Of a stretch of DNA of 21,163 bases, positions 8,034 to 15,118 are shown piece after piece. The position numbers and the translations under genes were made by a program. The stretch's first letter is position 1. Each line of letters starts with the position of its first letter. Source of the DNA: Flavobacteriales bacterium (GTDB lineage Bacteria; Bacteroidota; Bacteroidia; Flavobacteriales_D; Sanyastnellaceae). The notes under the pieces were generated by a model. It was not told the DNA's origin. It was given only the letters and a program-made list of their open reading frames with translations, and did not search any database. The stretch is taken from assembly GCA_028823435.1 (NCBI GenBank), contig JAPKBK010000006.1:1-21163 (forward strand). Reading direction: 5' to 3'.

Positions 8034-10154
8034 CTATTTCAGGAAGGTCAGTTTATTTATCCCGACCCGTGTTTTAAAGGCGCCGAACATGACTGTGGCG
8101 GTTTTGCCCTGAAGTGACATGACTTCTCCGCGTTCCTTTCCGTTGCGGAGTTTGACTGTGGACCCCTTTTTGATTTCGTCAGACCTGTGGTTTGGTCTCC
8201 TTTTGTCCGATTGAATCGATGCATTTTTTGACCGTGCGGTATTTCTGGCATGTCGTTGTGCTGCTTCTTCTTTGCGAGAATTCTCTACTGCAAGAAACTT
8301 GTTGATTTCTTCAAGGAGGGCGGTGTTGTTTTTCCCAGGCTTAAAACGGTCAATAAATTGTGTGAGTTTTTTTCCTCTCACAATCGCGATGTTAAACGCT
8401 TCTGTCGCTTCGTTTAAAGCCACGGATTTCTCTGAAAACTGAGATTTAATTTTACGCGCTTCCATCGACGTTTTCTCGGCATCCACTTCAGCCCGAAGTT
8501 GTCTGTTCGTGAGTTTTGCCAAATTCGCTTTTCCCTTTTGAAGATCGCCAATAAGTGCATCGAGTTCTACTTTTCGGATGTCGAGTTTTGACTTCGCTCT
8601 GGAAATCAACGCAGGGGAGATGCCGTTTGTTTCAGCGACTTCGAACGTAAAAGACGAGCCTGGATTGCCTATTTCAAGTTTGAACAAAGGGGCGAGCGTC
8701 TCTAGGTTGAACAACATCGATGCATTTATGGCATGCTCCAGTTCAGCTGCGCGAGATTTGATATTTGCATAATGGGTTGTGATCACTCCGAAAACGCCTC
8801 TTTCATAAAGCTCTTCAAAGAATACTTCAGCGAGTGCACCACCTAGTTCGGGGTCGGAACCTGTCCCAAACTCATCGAGTAGAAGCAGTGATTTGGCATC
8901 AGATACCTTCAGGAAATGTCGCATTCGACCCAAGCGATAACTGTATGTGCTGAGCTGATTTTCGATGCTTTGGTTGTCACCTATGTCGGTGAGTATGGAA
9001 TCGAAAAATCCCACTTCCGAGGTTTGATCCACCGGGATCAGAAGTCCAGATTGTAACATCACTTGAAGTAGTCCGACTGTTTTCAGCGTAATACTCTTGC
9101 CTCCCGCATTTGGGCCTGAAATCACGACGATTCGGCCATGCTTAGAAAGCTGTATGGTTTGTGGATGTGTCTCTATTCCCATCGCCAGGTTTGTTTGAAC
9201 GAGAAGCGGATGGTACGAATCAATGAGATGCATCCCTGGATGTTTCGAGATTCTGGGCATGCAGGCTTTGAAATCAATCGAAAGTCTGGTACGCGCTTGA
9301 ATCCAGTCAAACTCAATAAGCGCGGCTTGGTAGTTTCGGATTAAGGGAAGGTGACGTCGAGCGATTCTCGTTAGTTCCTTCAGAATCCGACGCTTTTCCT
9401 TGCGTTCGTCATCGCGTAAAATTTCGAGTTCGTGGTTTAATGGAATGATGGCCCCCGGTTCTATAAAGGTGATTGTTCCCGCTGTGGAGGACCCTAAAAC
9501 GTTGCCGTTTACACGTCTTTTGTAGGTGCTTTCTACCGCCAATGCTCTGCGGTTATTTACAAACCCCTCACGAATATCTGCAAGCATGTCCTTCCCCTGT
9601 AGATCCTTCATGACGCTGTTGAAGTTTCGGCTAATTTTACGTCTCAATCCCGTCATTTTCTCTCGGATTGAGCTTAGCGTCGGTGAAGCGTTGTCTGAAA
9701 TTTGGCCTTTTGCATCAAAGACTTTTGCGATGGGGTCAATGAGGTCTTTTGTGTACACCAAATCCTTCTGAATGACATTGAGTCTTGGATACTGCTCTCT
9801 TTTGTTTTGGAGGAACTTGACGATTTGATTGACGGTATGTGAGGCCCTGGAAATTTTCGAAAAGCTCCCTTCGTCAAGGACTGAGTCACGTATTTCGATC
9901 AGTCGAATCTCATTCTGCATTTCTTCAAACTCTAATGCAGGAAAGGGTTCGCCTTCTATTTTAATGCGTCTCAATTCCTCAGTTTCGCTGAGGGTTATTA
10001 CGATTGAGCGTCTGTTTTTACTCGGCGCCAGCGCCAGGGCTCTAGATTCTGCCGTAGGTTGAAGCGTTTTTGCTGCAAGCAAGATTCGAATTCTGTCGAA
10101 TTCAAGATCTGAGGCGACTTGCTCATCGAAATGGAGCATCAAATCTTTATTCAT
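8034..10154 (-). CDS. mutS2: MutS2-like ATPase without Smr domain
   Basis: MutS family ATPase of the MutS2 branch, linked in other bacteria to suppression of recombination or to ribosome rescue rather than mismatch repair. From the chosen ATG (MNKDLMLHF) it has 706 residues. The N-terminal core/lever helices are followed by Walker A GPNAGGKS (about 347-354), the LSTYSYRLGRM segment, Walker B LLLLDEFGTGSDP (D427, E428) and the TTHYANIK switch. A long charged helical region (about 520-620) comes next. The protein ends in a small KOW-like basic domain (GSTVKLRNGKERGEVMSLQG). The C-terminal Smr nuclease domain of classical ~780-residue MutS2 is absent. The ATG at 10154 overlaps the miaA stop by 8 bp; the frame could extend to 10211, but that adds 19 residues overlapping miaA. 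Confidence 0.93.
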   Translation of the reverse strand: MNKDLMLHFDEQVASDLEFDRIRILLAAKTLQPTAESRALALAPSKNRRSIVITLSETEELRRIKIEGEPFPALEFEEMQNEIRLIEIRDSVLDEGSFSKISRASHTVNQIVKFLQNKREQYPRLNVIQKDLVYTKDLIDPIAKVFDAKGQISDNASPTLSSIREKMTGLRRKISRNFNSVMKDLQGKDMLADIREGFVNNRRALAVESTYKRRVNGNVLGSSTAGTITFIEPGAIIPLNHELEILRDDERKEKRRILKELTRIARRHLPLIRNYQAALIEFDWIQARTRLSIDFKACMPRISKHPGMHLIDSYHPLLVQTNLAMGIETHPQTIQLSKHGRIVVISGPNAGGKSITLKTVGLLQVMLQSGLLIPVDQTSEVGFFDSILTDIGDNQSIENQLSTYSYRLGRMRHFLKVSDAKSLLLLDEFGTGSDPELGGALAEVFFEELYERGVFGVITTHYANIKSRAAELEHAINASMLFNLETLAPLFKLEIGNPGSSFTFEVAETNGISPALISRAKSKLDIRKVELDALIGDLQKGKANLAKLTNRQLRAEVDAEKTSMEARKIKSQFSEKSVALNEATEAFNIAIVRGKKLTQFIDRFKPGKNNTALLEEINKFLAVENSRKEEAAQRHARNTARSKNASIQSDKRRPNHRSDEIKKGSTVKLRNGKERGEVMSLQGKTATVMFGAFKTRVGINKLTFLK

Positions 10155-11055
10155 ACTTAGATGCGGTTTGTTTGCAGTGTTCAAATGCAGACGCTGTTTC
10201 TGACCTGTCAAACCAAACCACGCGGTCGTCTTTTTTAAACCAAGTCATTTGGCGTTTTGCAAACTGTCGTGTGGATATCACAATTCTTTCTTCTGCGTCT
10301 TCTAGTGAACATGCGCCATTAAGGTGGGATATAAGTTCTTTATATCCGACCGTTCTTAGTGAATTGCAGTGGGAGAGGTGCAAGAGTTTTTTTACTTCGT
10401 CCAGCCATCCGTTGTGTAACATCGTTTTCGTTCTCTCCTCTATTCTCTTGTTCAATTCTTCTCGCGGAACGGTCAGTCCAATTTGCAGAATATCAAACGG
10501 TCTTTCCGTCTTGTTATCAGAATGAAAAGAGGAGAAAGGTTTGCCTGTCACAATGCAGACTTCCAATGCCCTCACGACGCGTTGCGGGTTTTTTAAGTCC
10601 ATCTTCGCTGCATATGTAGGGTCCAGGATTCGAAGTTCAAACGCAAGCGACTCCACGCCGTCTTTTTCTAGTCTCGCATTTAAGATGTCTCTGACTCCCT
10701 TGTCACGGGGAAGATTCCCGAAGCCGTCAGTGACTCCCTTGACGTACAATCCCGATCCTCCAACAAGAACGGCAATGTTGTTTTTTTCGAAATAACGTCC
10801 TAGAAATCCCATCACATCCTTCTCGAAATCTCCTGCGCTATACAATTCCGAAGGGTCTAAGAAGTCAATGAAATGGTGTTTTGCTTGCGCGCGTTCGTGC
10901 ACAGTCGGGGCGGCTGTTCCGACATTCATTCCCCGGTAAATTTGTCTGGAATCTGCACTTATGATCTCAGCTCCGACTTCTTGGGCGACGCGTATTGCGA
11001 ATGCTGTTTTGCCTACTGCTGTAGGTCCTACGATGCAAATGAGGAGTGGGCGCAC
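10147..11055 (-). CDS. miaA: tRNA dimethylallyltransferase
   Basis: Adds a dimethylallyl group to N6 of A37 in tRNAs that read codons beginning with U. Family motifs are all present: P-loop GPTAVGKT, then SADSRQIYRGMNVGTAAP, GGSGLYVKG, NPQRVVRALEV, and the C-terminal TVGYKEL and FAKRQMTWFKK segments. I chose the GTG at 11055 (VRPLLICIVGP), which gives 302 residues, the usual length, and starts just after the upstream stop (TAA, 11066-11064 on this strand). The alternative ATG at 11112 would add 19 residues, lie inside the upstream gene and give an atypical N-terminus. Its stop overlaps the mutS2 start by 8 bp, so it is the third gene of a tight four-gene unit. Confidence 0.95.
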   Translation of the reverse strand: MRPLLICIVGPTAVGKTAFAIRVAQEVGAEIISADSRQIYRGMNVGTAAPTVHERAQAKHHFIDFLDPSELYSAGDFEKDVMGFLGRYFEKNNIAVLVGGSGLYVKGVTDGFGNLPRDKGVRDILNARLEKDGVESLAFELRILDPTYAAKMDLKNPQRVVRALEVCIVTGKPFSSFHSDNKTERPFDILQIGLTVPREELNKRIEERTKTMLHNGWLDEVKKLLHLSHCNSLRTVGYKELISHLNGACSLEDAEERIVISTRQFAKRQMTWFKKDDRVVWFDRSETASAFEHCKQTASKYE

Positions 11056-11063
11056 GGTTGTGA

Positions 11064-11678
11064 TTACATCAATTCGTCTAGACCATCCAAACTTGCATGG
11101 TCGTCCCTCCATCCATCTGCATCATCTCCAGCCTCTTGTTCGTCCAAATATGCATCGATGTCAGGATCGCCTGTTCGCTCTGGTTTCCCATCATCTGAGT
11201 CTTTCGATTCACCCTCATCAGGCATCTCGAAACCCATTCCCTCTGCGAGGTCTCCATCTTTGCTGTCAAATGAAGGGGGCGTTCCAGACTCAAAACACAG
11301 TTGGGGATATTCTATATTTGGAACAGCTTTATCAAACGAGACGGGCTCGATGAAAAAGCACCACATCCTCAGGAAATCGTAGATGTATACAGCGCGAGAA
11401 TCTGTGTCTTGAATAATGGCTTCAACTTTAATGACGGTCATGTCTCCATCACCTCCGATGTCCATCAGGGAGTACTCCTTCCCCTTGTCCCAATTTTCAT
11501 CGCTTTCGAAAAAGGATGCCATTTCACCGGGACTCCAGCCGAAAGCATCTAAGATGGCATTGTGGAAATGCAACAGCGTCGAATCTGTGGAGATTTCGAT
11601 ATCCCGATACACATCTTGCTCGGTGTCTAGAATGACACGAAGCTTTGCGATTTTTGATTCATTCATTTCTGAAGCCAT
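11064..11678 (-). CDS. pRiA4b ORF-3-like (IS1096 passenger TnpR-like) domain protein
   Basis: Protein of about 204 residues. The N-terminal ~120 residues look like the PRiA4_ORF3 (plasmid pRiA4b ORF-3) family: AKLRVILDTEQDVYRDIEI, then LHFHNAILDAFGW, EMASFFESDENWDKG, and a YIYDFLRMWCFFIE segment close to the family's 'YxYDFGDxW' element. The last ~80 residues are strongly acidic and low-complexity (many D, E and G) and probably disordered. Though named after plasmid and IS passengers, this type is found as a single chromosomal gene in many Bacteroidota. I see no transposase or inverted repeats here. Starts: TTG 11687 (overlapping the ytxJ stop) or, preferred, ATG 11678. Function unknown; its fixed place between ytxJ and miaA suggests a housekeeping role. 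Confidence 0.75.
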   Translation of the reverse strand: MASEMNESKIAKLRVILDTEQDVYRDIEISTDSTLLHFHNAILDAFGWSPGEMASFFESDENWDKGKEYSLMDIGGDGDMTVIKVEAIIQDTDSRAVYIYDFLRMWCFFIEPVSFDKAVPNIEYPQLCFESGTPPSFDSKDGDLAEGMGFEMPDEGESKDSDDGKPERTGDPDIDAYLDEQEAGDDADGWRDDHASLDGLDELM

Positions 11679-11683
11679 GGAAT

Positions 11684-12016
11684 TCAAAGGTAGTTCTTTA
11701 CGGTATTCACATCAATGTCATGGTGATTTGAATGGTGAACAACTTGTCCATTTTGCAAGATGAGCATCTGTGGGCTTTGGTGCTCAATGTGCAGTTTCTC
11801 ACCTATCGCAGCACTTATTGGTCTGTATTCTAACAGGTCGAGATAGTATGCCGAGACATCAATCAGAGATTCATCCCAACCTTGTTCAAACATCTTCAGC
11901 GCCATCCGACTCACATTGCACCTCGTGCTGTGTTTGAAGAGCACAACAGTCCCTAAATCGGATGCCGATATCGCTTTATCTAAATCCCCTACAGAAGTCA
12001 GGTGTTTCCAATTCAT
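11684..12016 (-). CDS. ytxJ: Bacillithiol system redox-active protein YtxJ
   Basis: Thioredoxin-like monothiol protein of 110 residues, assigned by family knowledge to bacillithiol redox biology (proposed bacilliredoxin-like, DUF2847). The diagnostic segments are VVLFKHSTRCNVSRMAL, with a single active-site Cys at about position 33, then YYLDLLEYRPIS, the HQSPQMLIL segment with the cis-Pro typical of thioredoxin folds, and a C-terminal NHHDID. It is cytosolic, with no signal peptide. It is the first gene of the minus-strand unit ytxJ / pRiA4b-like / miaA / mutS2, with a TAnnTTTG element 29 bp before the ATG. Its presence implies that the organism makes bacillithiol, but no bsh genes are in this window. 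Confidence 0.92.
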   Translation of the reverse strand: MNWKHLTSVGDLDKAISASDLGTVVLFKHSTRCNVSRMALKMFEQGWDESLIDVSAYYLDLLEYRPISAAIGEKLHIEHQSPQMLILQNGQVVHHSNHHDIDVNTVKNYL

Positions 12017-12023
12017 ACCTTAG

Positions 12024-12031
12024 TAAATTTG
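12024..12031 (+). promoter_or_regulatory. Bacteroidota-type -7 element (TAAATTTG) for the TPR-like membrane protein gene
   Basis: Exact TAnnTTTG match 31 bp before the ATG at 12063, in the 46-bp gap between divergent genes. No -33 TTTG is recognisable near 12001. It is interleaved with the opposite-facing element at 12046-12053. Confidence 0.5.
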
Positions 12032-12045
12032 TGGTCTATTATTCA

Positions 12046-12053
12046 CAAAGGTA
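12046..12053 (-). promoter_or_regulatory. Bacteroidota-type -7 element (TACCTTTG) for the ytxJ unit
   Basis: On the minus strand 12053 to 12046 reads TACCTTTG, an exact TAnnTTTG match 29 bp before the ytxJ ATG at 12016. No -33 match is seen. Any -33 contact would fall inside the coding start of the divergent gene, so the two promoters would compete for space. Confidence 0.5.
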
Positions 12054-12062
12054 CTAGCATAT

Positions 12063-12644
12063 ATGTTGACTCGTCTGATTAAAATATTATTGGCAGCCTC
12101 AAGTTTGGCTTACACGGTTTATTTGTTTTCTATAGCCCAAACAGGGGCCGCTATCGGAATGATTTTTGTTACAATCGTACTGGTTATGATGACTTTAAAA
12201 AGCATGAGGCTGGTCTTGGCGTTTGTTCAAATCAGGCAGCAGAAGATGCCCGAGGCAAAAAAATGGCTGGGGAGAATTAGTCCAAATCAGCTTTGGCCGA
12301 GACAAAGAGGCTATTACAACTTCTTGTTGGGAAGTCTGACCATGGAAGAAAATATGAATGTCGCAGAAAAGTATTTAAAAGACGCCGTGAGTATGGGATT
12401 GCGTCAAACCCACGACGAGGCTGCAGCAAAACTCAACTTAGCTGTTATTGCGAGTACAAAGCGCCGCACGCGTGAAGCCATTATGTTGCTCAACGATTGC
12501 AAAAGACTAGACACGAAAGGCATGCTGACGAAGGACATCAAAATGGTAGAGCAAGCGGTTAAGGGAGGAGGAACGAAGACGTCAACAGGAGGTCGAGGCG
12601 GTTCATCATCTTCTGCACGTCAAGCCAGAAGGTCGAAAAAGTAA
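12063..12644 (+). CDS. TPR-like membrane protein with two N-terminal transmembrane segments
   Basis: Protein of 193 residues. Two hydrophobic segments near residues 5-22 and 27-48 form an N-terminal hairpin. They are followed by a helical region with TPR character: the YYNFLLGSL ... AEKYLKDAVSMGL helix pair and AKLNLAVIAST ... EAIMLLNDCKRLD. The C-terminal ~35 residues are Gly/Ser/Lys/Arg-rich and probably disordered. Small two-TM proteins with a TPR tail are common in Bacteroidota but have no assigned role that I know of. Transcribed divergently from ytxJ across 46 bp, and convergent with the small gene at 12673-12990. The gene is clearly real from its composition and promoter; the function is unknown. 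Confidence 0.8.
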   Translation: MLTRLIKILLAASSLAYTVYLFSIAQTGAAIGMIFVTIVLVMMTLKSMRLVLAFVQIRQQKMPEAKKWLGRISPNQLWPRQRGYYNFLLGSLTMEENMNVAEKYLKDAVSMGLRQTHDEAAAKLNLAVIASTKRRTREAIMLLNDCKRLDTKGMLTKDIKMVEQAVKGGGTKTSTGGRGGSSSSARQARRSKK

Positions 12645-12652
12645 GTGAGTAG

Positions 12653-12673
12653 ATCAGCCTTCTTGGCGCTGAT
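12653..12673. terminator. Weak stem-loop between convergent genes
   Basis: ATCAGC (12653-12658) can pair with GCTGAT (12668-12673) around a 9-nt loop that itself contains GCC/GGC. It lies in the 28-bp gap between converging genes and just touches the stop of the minus-strand gene. There is no U-tract, so termination is only suggested by position. Confidence 0.25.
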
Positions 12674-12990
12674 TAAGACCGTGTGACTTTATTTCTCGCA
12701 GCTTGGTTTTTACGTAAAACCTGCAATTCAGCGAGCAATGTTAAACTGATTTTTTCTGCGTGTTTCACAGTGTCACGAAGTGCGGCTTGCTTGGTGTTTT
12801 CTTCTGGAATAAGAACATCTTGTCTCGCTTGAGACACCAAGGCTTTCAGTGAGATATTTGCTTTTTTGATGAGCTGATGCGCCTGTTCATCATCAATGGG
12901 GAACGCAAGCACATGGGCAAAGCTCTGCTCCACCACATCGTTAAGCATGGCATGTATTGCGCGTCGTACGTTTTCAATGTGAAGGGGCAT
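12673..12990 (-). CDS. Small helical protein of unknown function
   Basis: ORF of 105 residues that I do not recognise. It is soluble, with no signal peptide or membrane segment, and is predicted by eye to be almost wholly alpha-helical: an N-terminal helix (ENVRRAIHAMLNDVVEQ), a middle segment with IDDEQAHQLIKKANISL, and a long Lys/Glu/Leu-rich C-terminal helix ending AARNKVTRS. No cysteine is present. Support for being a real gene: it fills the space between two well-supported genes, its composition fits a soluble protein, and it begins 63 bp downstream of the E1 gene on the same strand. It may be read through from that gene or from its own promoter. Competing frames here are shorter or less protein-like. 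Confidence 0.6.
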   Translation of the reverse strand: MPLHIENVRRAIHAMLNDVVEQSFAHVLAFPIDDEQAHQLIKKANISLKALVSQARQDVLIPEENTKQAALRDTVKHAEKISLTLLAELQVLRKNQAARNKVTRS

Positions 12991-13013
12991 GGCGCAGTCA
13001 AACTACACCAGTC

Positions 13014-13041
13014 TGACGTTAAAACCAAGCTTTAGGCGTCA
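13014..13041 (-). terminator. Imperfect hairpin downstream of the E1 dehydrogenase gene
   Basis: TGACG (13014-13018) pairs with CGTCA (13037-13041), and inside it TAAA pairs with TTTA (13020-13023 / 13031-13034), with one to two unpaired bases between. It starts 12 bp after the stop of the minus-strand E1 gene. No U-tract follows, so it could be a weak or Rho-assisted terminator, an mRNA-stabilising 3' stem, or an operator for the small gene at 12990. Confidence 0.3.
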
Positions 13042-13053
13042 ATTCGTGCCGAT

Positions 13054-15075
13054 TTAATGCTTTATAAGTGTTTTTAAGTCGCTTTCTAGGCGATTATTTG
13101 CCATAAAGGATTTTTCTAGGTCAGCAGCAAAAGGAAACGCAGTATCTAAACTCGCCGTTCTCACAACCGGTGCATCTAGCTTACGCCAACATTCTTCATG
13201 AATTCGTGCGCTAATCTCTCCACCCACACCACCTGTCATCGTTGCTTCGTGTAACACAAGGGCTTTTCCCGTCTTGTTGACACTTTCCATCACCATGTCT
13301 TCATCCCACGGGAGCAGTGTCCTCAAATCGATCAGTTCAACCGACCATTCTGGATGCGCATCAAGAACTTGTTCAGCCCATATCACCCCCAATCCATAAG
13401 TGATGATGGTCGCCTCGTTTCCTTCTCTTACTTTTCTTCCTTTGCCAAGTTCGATGGTGTAATCTTCCTCTGGAACCAAGCCCGTTAAGCTCCTGTAAAG
13501 TAATTTGTGTTCAAAGAAAAGGACTGGGTTTGGATCTTCTACGGCCATTCTCAATAATCCCTTAGCATCTGCTGGTGTGGAAGGGTATACGATTTTTAAA
13601 CCTGGAACATGGAAGAACCAAGCTTCCACACTTTGGGAGTGGAAGGGTCCGGCACCCACACCTCCTCCTGTCGGCATTCTGATGACGACGTCAGCACATT
13701 GTCCCCAACGCCAGTGAATCTTTGCCAGATTGTTCACGATTTGGTTGAATCCACAGGTGACAAAATCAGAGAATTGCATCTCCATCATGGATTTTCGTCC
13801 GCTTATACTAAGTCCCAACGCGGCGCCTACAATTGCGCTTTCACATAGCGGAGTGCTTCGAACACGTTCTTCCCCAAACCTTTCTAGAAATCCATCCGTG
13901 ACCTTAAAGACACCTCCATATGAGCCGATGTCTTGGCCCATGCAAATCATGCTCTCGTTCTTCTCCATGCTCATCCCTAACCCTTCTTGTATGGCATCAA
14001 TCAATCTCAGCTCTCGACCTTCCGTTGTCGGAGGGGTGGGATCAGGTGTACCTGGTGCAAACCTGTCTCCAAGTTCTTCTTCAACATTTGCGACAATGTC
14101 AGGCAGGTCAGAAGATATTTTTAAGCCCTCTAAAATGTCTGCCTTGTGCTTCTCTTGCATCTCCGCTTCTTCGTCATTGCTGAGTCCACCTGACGCTTTT
14201 AAATGTTCCGTAAACCTCTCTACGGGATCAACCTCTTGCCATTTTTCAATGAGCCCTTCTGGATAGTATTTTGTGCCCGATGCTTCTTCGTGACCTCTTA
14301 TCCTGAATGTTTTGAATTCCAGTATTATAGGTCTTGGGTTCTCACGTAAAGATTCAACACATTTACGCACGGTTTTGTAGACGGCAAGGATGTCGTTTCC
14401 ATCGACTTGTATCGCATCTTCAGCGGGGATTCCATACCCGATTGCCTTGTCTGTAAAGTGCGCACAACGGTACTGTTCTGAGGACGGTGTGGAGAGTCCC
14501 CATGAGTTGTTTTCAATACCGATAATGACAGGCAACTGCCACACTGCAGCGACGTTGACTGCCTCGTGAAAATCGCCTTCACTCGCGCCTCCATCTCCTG
14601 TAAATACAAAGGTGGCTTTTCCAGACTTGTCTAATTTATGTGCAAGCGCAATGCCATCCGCAATGCCCAATTGTGGACCCAAATGGGAAATCATGCCACA
14701 GATCTTATGCTCCTTGGATCCGAAGTGAAAGCTTCTGTCTCGGCCCTTTGTGAACCCGTGTTCCTTGCCCTTAAATTGAGCGAACAGTCGGTCCAAGGTG
14801 ATCCCTCGGGTTGTGAAGATTCCAAGGTTCCGATGCATCGGTAGAATCCATGTGTCGTTCGGCATCGCAGCGGCAACACCCACAGAAATGGCCTCTTGTC
14901 CTATCCCGCTAAACCACTTGGAGATTTTGCCTTGCCTCAGTTGAGAGAGCATCTTCTCTTCAATCATTCTTGGAAGCAACAAACTGTTGTAAAGATGTAA
15001 GACTTCAGTTCTACTCAACCCTTCAGAATCGAATCGCAGGGGGTTATGTGGAAATTCTTTGTTCGTTTTTTCCAT
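13054..15075 (-). CDS. Fused E1 alpha/beta subunit of a 2-oxoacid dehydrogenase (branched-chain type likely)
   Basis: Thiamin-diphosphate-dependent E1 of a 2-oxoacid dehydrogenase complex, with the alpha and beta chains in one 673-residue polypeptide. The alpha half (about 1-330) contains QGKISKWFSGIGQEA and the TPP/Mg motif from GDGGASEGDFHE (about 159) to IENNSWG (about 188), plus RIRGHEEASGTKYY. The beta half (about 345-673) contains MGQDIGSYGGVFKVT, RVRSTPLCESAIVGAALG, MPTGGGVGAGPFHSQS, and the C-terminal DLRTLLPWDED and HEATMTGGVGGEI. Fused E1 proteins of this kind are common in Bacteroidota and are usually annotated as 2-oxoisovalerate (branched-chain) dehydrogenase. The substrate is inferred, not read. 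No E2 or E3 gene is adjacent. The gene starts at ATG 15075 inside a CCATGG palindrome facing the FAD gene. Confidence 0.93.
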   Translation of the reverse strand: MEKTNKEFPHNPLRFDSEGLSRTEVLHLYNSLLLPRMIEEKMLSQLRQGKISKWFSGIGQEAISVGVAAAMPNDTWILPMHRNLGIFTTRGITLDRLFAQFKGKEHGFTKGRDRSFHFGSKEHKICGMISHLGPQLGIADGIALAHKLDKSGKATFVFTGDGGASEGDFHEAVNVAAVWQLPVIIGIENNSWGLSTPSSEQYRCAHFTDKAIGYGIPAEDAIQVDGNDILAVYKTVRKCVESLRENPRPIILEFKTFRIRGHEEASGTKYYPEGLIEKWQEVDPVERFTEHLKASGGLSNDEEAEMQEKHKADILEGLKISSDLPDIVANVEEELGDRFAPGTPDPTPPTTEGRELRLIDAIQEGLGMSMEKNESMICMGQDIGSYGGVFKVTDGFLERFGEERVRSTPLCESAIVGAALGLSISGRKSMMEMQFSDFVTCGFNQIVNNLAKIHWRWGQCADVVIRMPTGGGVGAGPFHSQSVEAWFFHVPGLKIVYPSTPADAKGLLRMAVEDPNPVLFFEHKLLYRSLTGLVPEEDYTIELGKGRKVREGNEATIITYGLGVIWAEQVLDAHPEWSVELIDLRTLLPWDEDMVMESVNKTGKALVLHEATMTGGVGGEISARIHEECWRKLDAPVVRTASLDTAFPFAADLEKSFMANNRLESDLKTLIKH

Positions 15076-15118
15076 GGGAGTACGAATGTACGGAGGTCAA
15101 AGCAGATATCTTCGCATT

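Noticed and set aside
12846..13028. Alternative 60-residue minus-strand frame over the start of the small helical gene
   Set aside because: Cys/Trp/Met/Ser-rich and short; the 105-residue frame is longer and more protein-like.
13730..14266. 178-residue open frame antisense to the E1 gene
   Set aside because: Ser/Pro-rich translation typical of the reverse complement of a real gene; the E1 frame has full-length family motifs across this interval.
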